A stretch of DNA of 64,000 bases from Dirofilaria immitis (lineage: Eukaryota > Nematoda > Chromadorea > Rhabditida > Onchocercidae), in the NCBI GenBank assembly GCA_024305405.1, contig JAKNDB010000092.1, positions 746,001-810,000 on the forward strand, written 5' to 3'. Made by a program: the position numbers and the translations under genes. How positions within the stretch are numbered: position 1 is the stretch's first letter; every line of letters starts with the position of its first letter. This document shows positions 39,331 through 51,310 of the stretch, piece by piece. The notes under the pieces were generated by a model that did no database searches, was not told the origin of the DNA, and saw only the letters and a list, made by a program, of their open reading frames with translations.

Positions 39331-41657
39331 ATGGTTGATGCAGTATTACCATCGAATGCAACGAATTCGGTTGATGCTATGTTCGAAACATTCAGGGAAT
39401 TAGTAGAGAAAGATCGTATCTTGAAAGATGTGAATGTTTCTGTTTTTCTTTTTCCTGATGTGAAATCTTTGTGTAATAGTTGAAGTTAATTTCTATTGCT
39501 ATTAAAGCTAAGCCGATAAAGTCGAATGCTAAGTTATAAGAAACTACGTTCTTTAAATTATAGATAGAATACGGAAAAAGATTTTTTCCATTGTTCTTTT
39601 TTGCTGTTTATAAGAAGAAAAAGAATTTAAATATTTTTAATGTTTAAAGAATATAGCAGAAGTAACGCACGGGATGGAATATTGGATATCAAGAATCGTT
39701 GCTATATTGCAGAAAACACATACATTCAAAGATGGACAAGGTATGTAGTATTATTGAGATTATCCCTTGATATTTTTTTTCTCCTGCTTGATCGATAATG
39801 ATACAGTAGTTAAACTTTTAGAATATGAATTTAGGAAATGATGAATCTTGTGTTTGTTTGTTGATTGCGTTATATTCATATTTATTTGCAGATTCAGATC
39901 TGAGAGAAATACAAAATATTCTGCATAACGAAGTGCAACAACATTTAATAAAGCTTGCCGCTTTGATATCTCCCGTATCATATTATCGGTATGTTTAGAA
40001 GTATCTTGTTAAGCTAGGCTAACAAGTCGAATAGTGATAATAATTAAATAATGTCTCCATATAATGTGAATATTACGGGAAGTTATAAGCATATTAAGAA
40101 ATTAAGATTGTTATTGATCTTTCTATTACTTTTAAGTTGAATAAATAAAACACAGTTTGTAATTTTTCCAAAAAATTTTGTTAATGTTCATGAAATCATA
40201 TTGTACCGTTCTCAAATAAAAAATAAGGTTAACATTAATTTCTATTTAATATTGCTTAGTTTCAAATTCGGTCAAATTAATTTCTGTCTGACAAAATGGC
40301 TGTTTCAATTTCAAATAAAAAATTATACTCTGATTTAAGAAATTCGAAATAGAATTCAGTTTATGATAGTTATTTCTCGAATCCTCAATTCTCGATTGCT
40401 GTAGTTTATCAGTTTTACCGATTAACTTTATTTCTCGAGTAGCAGATATACTTTTAACTACGCACAAATATAGGTGCTCTGATTTATCATTTTTATGGTT
40501 TTTCTTTTCCACTTTAAATCAAAATCCAAAGTTTATGATAATAACGAAGTTAGCAAAAAGGCAAAAATAAAGTTACAACAAAATAAACCTAAATTAATAG
40601 ACATAAATAAACTTGTTTTGGAGTAGTTTCTGTAAATCTAATTGTAAATTTGTTTCATGTTTTCAGATATCATGATAACTTTCGTTTTATTATTCAGAAA
40701 TTATGCTTTGTTGTGACTTATGCTCATTTCCTTCAACATGGAATTTTATTGAATCGGGACAAAGTTGCTGAGATCTTTAACAGTATGTAAATTTTTTTCC
40801 CAAAAAAAAAAATAAATGCATGAAATGATCGAATAACCATCAAAGATGATTTTATTTTTAAAGGATATGGTATCATTTTTAGCTGATGTGAATCTTAATT
40901 ATATTGTTATAATTAAAATAAATATATTTTTAGTCAAAGTTGATCCAGCAATGGGTTTTCATCTAGACGTCGAAGATTATTTATTTGGTTTGCTTCAACT
41001 CGCTAATGAACTATCACGATTTTCGATAAATGCTGTTGTTGTTGGTAACAGCATATTGCCTTTTAAGGTTCATTTCTCCATAGATTCTTCCTTCATTTTG
41101 TAAAGAATATACACTTATATTTATCGGCATTACTTTTGTAGAAAAATGAATGTAGATCTCTTAAAATTCCTTTTCAGATTTTAGCATAATGTAGCTTACA
41201 TTTAAGGGGATTAGTTGAGGGAAAGGGTATTTTAATGCATTTTATAAACAGAGTAGTCAGAAGAGGAAACTGATATGAAAGGAGAGGAATACATTTTTCA
41301 TTCTTTTTGATTTTCTGGGGAAGGAAATTGTAAATTTTTTTTCTAAGAAGTTTCAAAGTTAAGGTTTTTATTTTCGGGTTCCATATTTCGAAAAAAATTT
41401 GAGATTTCACATTTCTTTTTCAGATCGCCGATTTTCTCTATGATCTCGATGCAAAATTTCGGTTGTTAAATTTAAAAAATGATGGACTGCGTCGAAAATA
41501 TGATGCACTGAAATACGATGTTCAGAGAGCTGAACAAGTTGTCTATGATCTTACAATTCGAGGTTTAAAGCGATCAACGGATGCAAATTCAATTGCTTCT
41601 AAATCTGGAATGCTTATGCATATTTGGCGTGGCTTCGACATGATTATGACACTTTGA
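39331..41657 (+). CDS. TSN: Translin, six exons
   Basis: Translin is an RNA/DNA-binding protein that forms rings and, with TRAX, makes the C3PO endonuclease. Translin itself supplies RNA-binding surface rather than the catalytic residues. Exons are 39331-39429, 39650-39740, 39892-39988, 40667-40782, 40934-41067 and 41424-41657. All joins keep frame, giving 256 residues (human translin has 228). Clear family blocks are FETFRELVEKDR at the N-terminus, SYYRYHDNFRFIIQKL in the middle, then MGFHLDVEDYLFGLLQLANE, LSRFSINAVV and the C-terminal LLNLKNDGLRRKYDALKYDV and VVYDLTIRGLKR. That last segment is the strongly conserved dimerisation and nucleic-acid-binding helix region. The extra length is mainly a C-terminal tail after GLKR and a slightly longer N-terminus. 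The gene appears intact. An ATG preceded by TTTAGAA suggests a nearby trans-splice or intron acceptor at 39327. No partner (TRAX) gene is in the window. Confidence 0.95.
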
Positions 41658-41746
41658 AAGCTTTGTACCTTTGTTAATTTTATCGCATGTTTCATTTTTA
41701 TTACATATTCATCACAATTATGATACATAAAATAATGAATACTAAT

Positions 41747-41752
41747 AATAAA
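41747..41752 (+). promoter_or_regulatory. Candidate polyadenylation signal of translin
   Basis: AATAAA lies 90 bp after the translin stop codon, a usual distance for nematode 3' untranslated regions. In such AT-rich DNA the hexamer also arises by chance, so support is moderate. Confidence 0.5.
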
Positions 41753-44700
41753 TCAGTAACTGAAATTTTTTTCCAATAGCAAGTCAATCTGAGGATAACT
41801 GCTGTTGCGAGTTGATAAAGTTGGATTTGGAAGTGCTTCTATCGATAAGACCGAAAAAAAATGATCTCAACAGATAATAATCTTTTATAGTGAAAAAGTT
41901 TATAATAGTACAACAACATCGTATGATCTTGAGAGTTAAAACTCTAATTATAACTTTGGAGAGCATTTGAATTTGCCAAGAATTGTCTTATTAGTGGATA
42001 ATCTAATATTTCAGTCAATTACAAAATTGCGTGATTTAGGCAATTTGCAAGATCTCAAGATCAGATTTTAAAGGGATAATTTATGTTTTTAGAATTAAAT
42101 TCCGTCTGATTGCAATATGGGAATTTGTTATTGATCTATTTTTTTAGAATTAATTTTAGAATTTCACGTGATTGGGCTGAAATTTGATTAATAACTTATT
42201 AGTTTCGGAAATAAGAATCAAAACAATATTACATTGGGAAATTATGTATTTATTTCGAAATATTTATACAGCATTCGGTTATCGGACAACTGGAGGGAAT
42301 CATAACGAAATGAATCTCATCTGATTACGTTTTATTTAATGAGTATTTCTTGTCCATCCTCATTTAACGAGGAAGTAATTACAACTTCCATGAGAATAAC
42401 TTGAATTTATCTTAAGAAATTTAAGACGTATTATGCTTAGGATTTAGTTAATAGTGATTACTATTATTGATAATACAAGAATACTTATACGAAGATAATC
42501 AATTTTCAATGCGTTGCCATTTCCAATAATTCTATCGTTTCCATAATTTCCAAAATTCATTCAATTTTTTTTACTTATTTCTCTTGTTGGCTGATTTTTT
42601 TCCATATGATTTTAGTTCTCGGCTTTATAGTTGTTGGATTAATTATTTCTTGATTTTAATATTTCCGTTTTTTGGAAATGATGTTTAATTTCTTCGTTTT
42701 TGTAATTTAGTTGAATTTCTTGAAAATTTTTCATATCACTAATAATATGATCATTCTGAATATGGATAGATAAGATCACAATTATTTATCATTGCTTCAT
42801 TTTCATTGTTAAAAAAATGAGATTGGTTTACAGTAATATGATTCCTGAATATTCGAGCATCGAGTTCCCTTATTTTTTCTGGATAAACAATTATTTTTAG
42901 TTTCTTTTCCTCCTAAAGAACAATGCTCGTAATGGTCTCACATTTTCCACTTTATGTTTCATAGTATTCAGTATTATTGAGATCGGATACTGACTTTCCT
43001 CCATCATAAAGGTAAATTTCTCAATTTCTCCATTCGACGGCGTTGATTGATATCTTTCACCCAACCAACCATATAAATATCATTTATTATTCATCTGTTG
43101 GGAGAGATTTGCTTTATTTATTATCGTTTAATTCCCATTGATTCTTTAAATTTTATAGATATGTTGAGAGATAAATATTATAATCGTTTGATCTGATACT
43201 ACTGATAATGATAATCTGAGAAAGAATTTAGCACATGCTTTTTTTTGTAACATTGCTACATTTTATTGCGGCAATTCGTATATGCGCCTTAGTACGCATA
43301 TAACGTGGGTTCGATGAAAGTGAAATTGGTTTTCTGATATATTGGAAGGAATGCCAAAGATTCATTTACAATTCTTTTCATTTGTTGCTTGGATCGATAT
43401 CATGAAAATTATTATTATTATAAATAAACTTTTCATTATCTAATTTGATTTTATATTGAATTGATCGTTTTGTAGTATTCCTTCTTGTTAAAATAATTAT
43501 TTATCGGATTTTTCCATTGATTTTCCAAACTTTGTTGACTAAATTTTTGAATTTCCTTTTGTCTTATAATTAGGTTATTCTCGACAGTCTTTATTTTAGC
43601 TTGACCATATATAATTTGCGCATGGCATACTTAATTTTGCTTTCAATTTCATATTCTCTTATTGGATCGTACAATGCACGATTTTTGTATTCTTTCTCTT
43701 CATTGTTAATGCACTCCATTAATCTTTTCTATCAGAAATTATTTTAGCTCTTTCAATTACTAAACTTTTCTAAATCGGTTCCATATAGTTGTTCTTCCAG
43801 ACGTTTCATTTGACAATCTATGCCAGCCAAATTTTTTTTTTTTTATTTGATTTCTCAGATAATATTTACTTTCTGTCAAATGTTCGTCTAAATAAGTTAA
43901 GCTTAGTTAGCTTTTCGTTTAAACTCATTATTTCTTCCAATGGTCTATATCGTTTCTGTTTCTTATCCTTCTTTTTATTGTATTTGATATCAGTTTGGTA
44001 TTCAAGGTTTATTTGATTCTGATTTGTTATATCACTTCGTAGCTTCCTTTTTATACGGAAAAAGGATAAACATGTTCTGTCATAGGACCAAACTATTGCT
44101 TGATAACTGTCAGAATAACCAATATATTTTATAATATAAAATTTATTGATATAATCAGTATATTCTTGTATTATACAAATATTTCGGAAATGAGAGATAA
44201 TTTGTAAATGTAAAATTATCTTCACTGGTATTTAAAAAAAATGATGGTTCTAGATATTGGCGTACAGAATTATTTAGTAGTTTGAGAAAATATTTCCAAG
44301 TTGCTACCATTCTAATATTATGATAAAATAGTTGCATAAAGTGTTGAATGAATTTAAAGGAAAATGGAAAAGGAAAAATTTTTCTGGAAAATAAACTATC
44401 ATTACAAATAGCCGATGTTTGAAACTTGCAAGTAAAGTTGTCTCTAAATTGCCAACTTGAACTATATGATATACTGGAAGGAAATCTGATTTCTCCGTAA
44501 TTTATAAAGTTTTATCATCAATAGTACTAATATTTTGGCATTTTGAATTACACAAAATTCCGCCCACCAAACAGTTTTTTAATCTGTTTTCAATGGCATT
44601 CGATTGGACATATACCTATTATATTTTTAAGTCAAACCTTTACACTTATTATATTCTTAACCAAATTCAATCGTTAGCAAATTATTTTTCTCAAATTCTT

Positions 44701-45400
44701 TTTAAAATTCTTTTATAATAAATTTTCAAGAATCTAAATGATTCCAAAATAAGTTTCTTCTCTTCTATGCTGTTAGCTACTTCACTTTTTCCCCGCTAAT
44801 ATTCATTTTTGCAAGTTTTTTTTATTAATCTCTATTGTCTCACAAGATTGATTTCCTTATATAGTTTTCGAGCGAGAACTTAAAACGATAAAAGATTTCA
44901 TTCTGCAATTGTTTTTAACACATTATTTGTTTTGTAAGTCCAGAAAAATGAAGTAAATAGGTCAAAGTTGAAGCCAACTTAAGAAATTCGAAATGGGTAA
45001 TTAACCTACAGTATCAGTTAGATTTATAGATTACTTATTTCTTCGTCCATTTCGCAGATTTTTTATTTCGATTTTTTATCATTCAGTCGAAATTAAATTG
45101 AATTTTAAAAAGGAACAAAAAATTCAACAGAATTTGAAGAATTTTATGAAATTTTGAAAAACCATAACTAACTTCATTTGAAAATTTTAATTATATCGCT
45201 ACAGTTATATTTCAAATATAATCTTTGTAAATGTTTCTCAAAATTTTCCATAAAATTTAATTTAGTAAGAATTCATTTAAAGAAAATCGCATCAATAATA
45301 TCGAATAATCCGTGTAATTATTACCAATATCTTATAATGTTTTTTTTTTTTAAATTTTCACTGTGTAATTGTAGTAGATTAAATTAATTACAAAATAAAT
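41753..45400. other. Region without a supportable gene, right of translin
   Basis: AT-rich and slightly more complex than the deserts elsewhere. Around 43560-44225 on the minus strand are broken, charged, coil-like frames (for example a segment with LNEKLTKLNLFRR), but stops and frame changes are frequent and no family was recognised. Nothing else stands out. Confidence 0.55.
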
Positions 45401-45511
45401 GCAAAAGAAGAGTAGTGATATCACAAGCGAATAGTGATAGTAACAATAATCAATTTATGCAAATTCTTATTGTGATCATGATTGCGATCATGCCGAGATT
45501 TATAATGTATA

Positions 45512-45850
45512 CCTGTTAGATCTTCATCACTGATTGGTCCTTGCATTCCTAAATCTCCTTCTTCACCTGATCAGCCTTCAACTACCGGTAAACCTTTGTC
45601 TCTTACTTCTCCTGTGCTTCTCTTGTCCTTGTTTTCCATCCGTCTGTCACGCCTGAAAATAACATTCACACGTATCTATTGCTTCATAGACCCTCTTCAA
45701 ATATTTAAAATTTACTAGGAAGAGACTCACCTGTGACATAAAAACACAGTAGAAAATTAATAGGAAAATATCCAAAAATTGTGCTGAAACTGACAGTCTG
45801 CAATTGGTTTGGAGCAATATTGTGACACTTGAAATATTACAAATTTGCAT
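45512..45850 (-). pseudogene. Decayed collagen-like gene fragment, copy 1
   Basis: Read on the minus strand, a hydrophobic exon-like segment (FLDIFLLIFYCVF, about 45800-45740) ends at a GTGAGT donor. After a short intron and a TTTTCAG acceptor near 45650, Gly-x-y triplets follow (GLPVVEG, then a stop, then GEEGDLGMQGP). The order is that of a signal-peptide exon joined to a short collagen domain. The in-frame TGA and loss of the start codon seen in the other copies mark it as dead. Similarity to the two copies near 47.6-48.1 and 50.5-51.0 kb extends beyond the coding part, to about 46135, so it is a diverged segmental copy. Confidence 0.6.
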
Positions 45851-47149
45851 TCAGATCTTCAGATTTTTGGTTATTGAAATTTTGCAAACAATGAAGGAAA
45901 AATAATTTTAGAATTGTAAGAAATAAATTATTAATTAAATAAAAAATTTCACTTAAGCTATCATAATATTTCCGGAAATATGGCGAAAGATTCCAAGGCT
46001 TAAATTGTTAACCAATAAAATAAATTTCGAAAGAAAATCTTTTACTTATTATTAAAAATTATATATCTGATATGAATCATTTTTTTATAAGTTCATAAAA
46101 TAAAGAATCATTTCAAGAATCTTTTGCAGATTGATGCTGGAATGGAGCAAAATACAACGTCAAGTATGATTGATGGTTTGAGAGTCTAAATGATTTTCAT
46201 AACCTGCTATTTCTTTTATCGATTTAATATGATAATTGAGAATTTTTCGATGATCATTACTAAAGACTCATATTATCTAATAATTTTCTCATATCATTTA
46301 TCGAAATTAAATCACTCGCTTATCTCAGGTTATTTTGTTTGATTTGTTGTAAATAAAACAAAAATTTTCTCCATTAGTCCTATGTTCTACAAGTCTTTTT
46401 CCCTGAATTTGGCTTCTAACTACTTCTTCATTTTTTTGAATTAATTCTACTTTTTTCGAACCATGTTTTTATTTTGTTTTTATTAATAGACTTTATCCAA
46501 ATCGATAGTGGCAATTTACTTTCGACTATCGTTTTAATCCTAGAATCTCTCAAGCTCTCACTTATTGTTTCGAATTGTTAGAGAACTCTTTCTATTTCTT
46601 TAATAACTGATTTCCATTCTTTATCATTTTCTTGATGGAATTGAATTCATTCTAGAGCCATTTCTTTATTACAAGTAGATTTGCCATATTTATCGATTAA
46701 TATCTTTTTTTATCAATTCATAATTCTCTGGAATCCTTAACACTAATAGAGCTTCTTCTCTCAGGCACGAAATTAGGTAATTAGCTGCAACTTTGGGTCA
46801 CTACTAAAGATTAATAATGACAATTCTAATGTCTACTGTTAACTGATAAAAAACTAAGAAAGCATTATTTTATTATCTATTTGGCTTAAACATTGCATCA
46901 TTGATTTGAAATCATTATGATAATTTCTTTTCCGCTATTTATTAAGTGTAAGATATCCTTTTGTCGTCGATCACTTGAAAAAGCTTGACAATACTTACAA
47001 TATTTTAAAACATGAACGTAAGTCATAGTTCTTGTATTAAAAAAACATGAATTTCATGCCATGAAAAAACAATTTATAGAAACCTTATTAGTTTAAGAAG
47101 TTTAAGAAAATTGAAATTGGTGATTAATCCACCATATTAACCATATTCA

Positions 47150-49085
47150 TAAATTGCTTTTGCAAAATAGAAAAATAAATGATAATTTAAGATTAACTCA
47201 GAGTCTACTCTTTATTTATTTCTCTTATTTTAAATTTTGATTTTTCATCATTCTATCTAATCTTTTTTCACTTAATTTCAAGACATCATATTAAAAGATA
47301 AGCGACACTCTCATTGATATCATTAGTCATCATGCTTGATATTGCATTCTGTTGCATTTCATACGCCATTCTATAAAGGATTCTTGAAATGATTCTTTAT
47401 TTTATGAATTTCAAAAGAAAGATTCATACCACATATCTAATTTCTAATAATTTAAACAAATGATTTTCCTTCGAAATGTATCTTATTGGTTGGTAATTTA
47501 AATCTTGAAGTATCCCATATAATATAATAGTTCAGGTGGAGTTTTCTTATTTAATTTAATAATTTATTCCTTATATTTCTAAAAATTTATTTTTTGTATT
47601 TCTAAAATACCTTTTTCATCTTTTAAATGGTCAAAAATCTGAAAGTTTTAAAGTAAATTTGCAATATTTCGAGCATTGCTCCAAACCAATTGCAGACTGT
47701 CACTTTCCATGTATCCTTTGGACATTTTTCTGTTGATTTTCTGCTATGTTTTTATAGTCCAGGTGAATTTTCTAGTAAATTCTAAGTATTTGAAAGGCAA
47801 CCTGTGAAGCAATAGATTAGATACCTATGAATATTATTTTCAGGCTTATGCACCTTAAGCACAAATGAGCAAGAGAAGTCGGAGATGAGGGTCTACAGGG
47901 AACGCCAGGAGTTTCAGGTTAGCCAGGTGAAGAAGGATGTATAGAAATGCAAGGACCAGTCGGTAATGATGGTCTTGTAGGCATAAGGGTGAGGCATGTG
48001 ATGGAATGATAAAAGCAACAAATAACGAAATGTGTCGGAATTGAATTTTCATAAAGCAAATGTTTCATTATGTTCTCAAATTATAATTTCATCTTATCAC
48101 TTTCATGTAGTAAAATAATTTTGATTGATTTTTTTAACTAAAAGAAACGAAAAGTGAAATATCCTTTGCCATTATTAAATACAACATTGTCGTGGGCTGG
48201 TAAAAATTACAGATGTGCTCAAAATTTCTTCTCCTTAAAGTTCTTTAAAGCCGAGTAGTCTTTACGAAATGAAAAAGGATTACTCATGTGCTAAGATATA
48301 TTTTAATAATTCTATCAGTAGGAATTCTATCAATAATAATTCAGTTACTAATATACATTATGAAAATTCTTAATACTCCATTCTTAAAATTCGATTCATC
48401 TAATTTAATGAATATTTATTAATGGATATATTAGAAATCTATTATGTAAAAGAACTTCCGAATAATATTCCGAAGGAAGTGTCATTTTAATTGAAATACA
48501 AATTGTATGCTATATTACGGGAAATTAGAAGATTTTAATATTTGAGTTTATAAAAATCAGTTTACTAAAAGCATTATCTTTCGTAAAAGATTTCGCACAT
48601 ATTATTTTGATATTTTGTTAAAATCATTCATCGTAACTTTTGCAAAGAGAATTTGAATGAAGATTATTTCCTCTTTTACTGATACTATTTAAATGCCGAA
48701 ATATTTGTAATACAAATATATCGAGATAACCAAGATCTCGAGATAACCTTTTAAATTATATAAGTATCTTGAAAATAACAACTAATTTCTAATATAAAAC
48801 CGATTGATTCCAGAGAATTGAGTATGAGTTTTATTAAAGAAACTTTCTAAATCGATTTTGCAAAGTAGAAAAAAATAATAATTTCTCTTGCTGTAATCTT
48901 CTATTTTTTTTTTTACTATTCAGTCCATCTTTTTCACTTGATTTTAAATTATCGCATCAAAAGATAAGAGATACTCTCATAAATCATTGTTGATGTTGCA
49001 TTTTGCTGCATTCATGTATCATTCCACAAAGGATTCTTGAAAATTCCAAAAGGAAAGATTCATATGAGATATATGTGATTAGGGA
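47150..49085. repeat. Diverged direct repeat pair, about 240-300 bp, flanking the left arm
   Basis: Sequence at about 47150-47450 resembles 48850-49085 in the same orientation. Shared blocks are TGCAAA-TAGAAAAA, CATCA-ATTAAAAGATAAG, CACTCTCAT, GCATT-TGCTGCATT and AAAGGATTCTTGAAA. So the flank material of the collagen relics occurs a further time, which points to repeated segmental duplication. Confidence 0.6.
47562..48135 (+). pseudogene. Decayed collagen-like gene fragment, copy 2 (left arm of inverted repeat)
   Basis: Plus-strand reading: a TTGCAG acceptor, then ATG at 47710 starting MYPLDIFLLIFCYVF, a GTGAAT donor at about 47763, a TTTTCAG acceptor at about 47843, and then Gly-x-y triplets at 47881-47988 (GDEGLQGTPGVSG, stop, PGEEGC, MQGPVGNDGLVG). 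The in-frame TAG after GVSG and the broken triplet GCIEM show that it is not a working collagen. The splice signals are still present. The whole segment is repeated almost identically in reverse at 50454-51024. An open frame on the opposite strand is a shadow of this sequence. Confidence 0.65.
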
Positions 49086-50453
49086 CTTAGGCTATTTAAA
49101 CTGCTTAAATCAAAAACTGCTAATATAAGTGTATCTGAATTCTAACACAATCAATAAGATATAATATCCAATGCTTACTGATATGAACGAATGCATATTC
49201 ATTCCTTGCATGAACATTTCGTATTGGCATATGTGTGCACTAGACGAGTATTCATACTTACGATTTAACCAAACCGCCAAGTTATATTATATTATCATAT
49301 ATTACTTTAAAAAAGATTAATATATATCGGAAAAAAGCGAAAGAAATAGTGATATGATAAATAGTTAAAGAATTCATTATAAAAAAATCATTCTCGAATA
49401 AAGGATACATTACTTAATATGGTAATGAGTCATTGTTCAATATCTGTTGGATGAAAAAATTCATTCGATCATTTCTTGTAATTTGTGTTATATTATAAGC
49501 CCAATCCGCATATGGGCAATATATATACTTTTTTATTTTCAAAATTATTCGTCTCCTTAACACTACACACATCTCCTTTAAATTCAAGCTATATTGGTCA
49601 TTCTCTTGAAGAACAGATTTGCATTCTTTGCTGTACTTATTAGCCCCTACTGATTAACTACTTAATTAGTTTAATTTCATTCTCCATTTCGCATTACCAA
49701 ATTTCGGTGTGGTGTGTTATTTGATAATTCAACTACTGAATAAATATTTTTTTCTAATTCCTAAAGACAATAAAAATTAGGCATATTTTAAATTCACTTC
49801 GTCATAGCGCAGGAAATATTCATACTGGAATTAGCTTACGGTATATTTTACTGTTTAACATAATTTGATAACAGCGGATGAAGATGAGAATTTGATAATG
49901 ATTCATTACATTAGACTCATAACATCCTTTGTGTTAGACGATGAATTAAGCGAAATATAATATAATAGTTTGATTAGTTTATAGAAATATAATAGTCTAA
50001 TTAGTATGGAATTAATTTTAAAATTTCAATGAAAAAATCAAAGTTTTGTCAGTAATTTATTTGCTTGGAAATTTCATATTATAATTTAATCGGTCTCATA
50101 TTATAAATTAGCTGTTATTCCCGAGATGCTTACTTGGTTTCTCGATATATTTACATTATTTAAAAAATATGTATATATAAATATAAGGGATACAACATTC
50201 ATTGAATTAGATGATTCGAATTTTATGAATTAAGTATTAAGAATTTTCATAATGCACTAAAATTTAAAATTCTGGCAATTATTAAATTACAGCTTAGCGC
50301 ATAAATAATCTTTTTTCATTTGCGAAGATGATTCTGTTTTCAATATTACTTTGAATAGGGCGGTAATTGTCAGCACATCTGTAAATTTTCATTTGGCAAT
50401 GAAAACGTTGTATACAACGACAAAGAATATTTATCTTTTCTTTTGATCAGCTT

Positions 50454-51024
50454 AAAAATCAATCAAAATTATTTTACTACATGAAAGTGATAAGATGAAA
50501 TTATAATTTGAGAACATAATGAAACATTTGCTTTATGAAAATTCAATTCCGACACATTTCGTTATTTGTTGCTTTTATCATTCCATCACATGCCTCACCC
50601 TTATGCCTACAAGACCATCATTACCGACTGGTCCTTGCATTTCTATACATCCTTCTTCACCTGGCTAACCTGAAACTCCTGGCGTTCCCTGTAGACCTTC
50701 ATCTCCGACTTCTCTTGCTCATTTGTGCTTAAGGTGCATAAGCCTGAAAATAATATTCATAGGTATCTAATCTATTGCTTCACAGGTTGCCTTTCAAATA
50801 CTTAGAATTTACTAGAAAATTCACCTGGACTATAAAAACATAGCAGAAAATCAACAGAAAAATGTCCAAAGGATACATGGAAAGTGACAGTCTGCAATTG
50901 GTTTGGAGCAATGCTCGAAATATTGCAAATTTACTTTAAAACTTTCAGATTTTTGACCATTTAAAAGATGAAAAAGGTATTTTAGAAATACAAAAATAAA
51001 TTTTTAGAAATATAAGGAATAAAT
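50454..51024 (-). pseudogene. Decayed collagen-like gene fragment, copy 3 (right arm of inverted repeat)
   Basis: Minus-strand mirror of the 47562-48135 copy, with the same signal-peptide-like exon, the same splice sites, the same Gly-x-y triplets (50706 down to 50599) and the same internal TAG. In the compared collagen segment the only visible difference is one base (GAAGGT here, GAGGGT in the left arm). Because both arms share the same inactivating stop, the duplication or a later gene conversion happened after the gene died. Confidence 0.65.
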
Positions 51025-51310
51025 TCCTCCTAAACTATTATATTATAGCGAAAATCCGTAAAAGATTTCAAATTTCAAATTGTTGGCCAATAAGGCGATT
51101 TGGAAGGAAAATCTTTGCTTAGAAATTAAATATGTGGTATGAATCTTTCTTTCTTGATTTCATAAAATGATGAATCATTTCAAGAATCCTTTGTAGAATG
51201 GCGCATGGAATCGAAGTTTAAAATAAGGGACTGAATAAGGGATAAGTTCTGAATTAATTTAAAATGATCGCTTTTTCCTATTTTGTAAAAGGGAGGATTT
51301 ATGAAGCTAT

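Larger units (their letters stand above)
47140..51310. repeat. Large imperfect inverted repeat with near-identical core arms
   Basis: The core arms (47562-48135 and 50454-51024) are almost identical in opposite orientation around a 2.3-kb spacer. Outside the core, the outer flanks (47140-47560 against 51025-51310, reversed) are still alignable but clearly diverged, with shared blocks such as CATTCTA-AAAGGATTCTTG and AAAGATTCATACCACATAT. High identity inside a diverged frame suggests gene conversion between arms or a hairpin-prone assembly artefact. Confidence 0.75.

Noticed and set aside
43255..43330. GGTTCGA motif considered as a tRNA T-arm
   Set aside because: No matching acceptor stem or anticodon arm could be folded around it.
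43560..44225. Charged, coil-like minus-strand frames considered as a decayed retroelement gag
   Set aside because: No diagnostic motif (zinc knuckle, protease, reverse transcriptase or integrase) and no terminal repeats were seen; frames break too often to judge.
47855..48052. 65-codon frame, nearly identical to one at 50535-50732 on the other strand
   Set aside because: Both are antisense readings of the collagen relics; the Gly-x-y triplets on the opposite strands explain the sequence.
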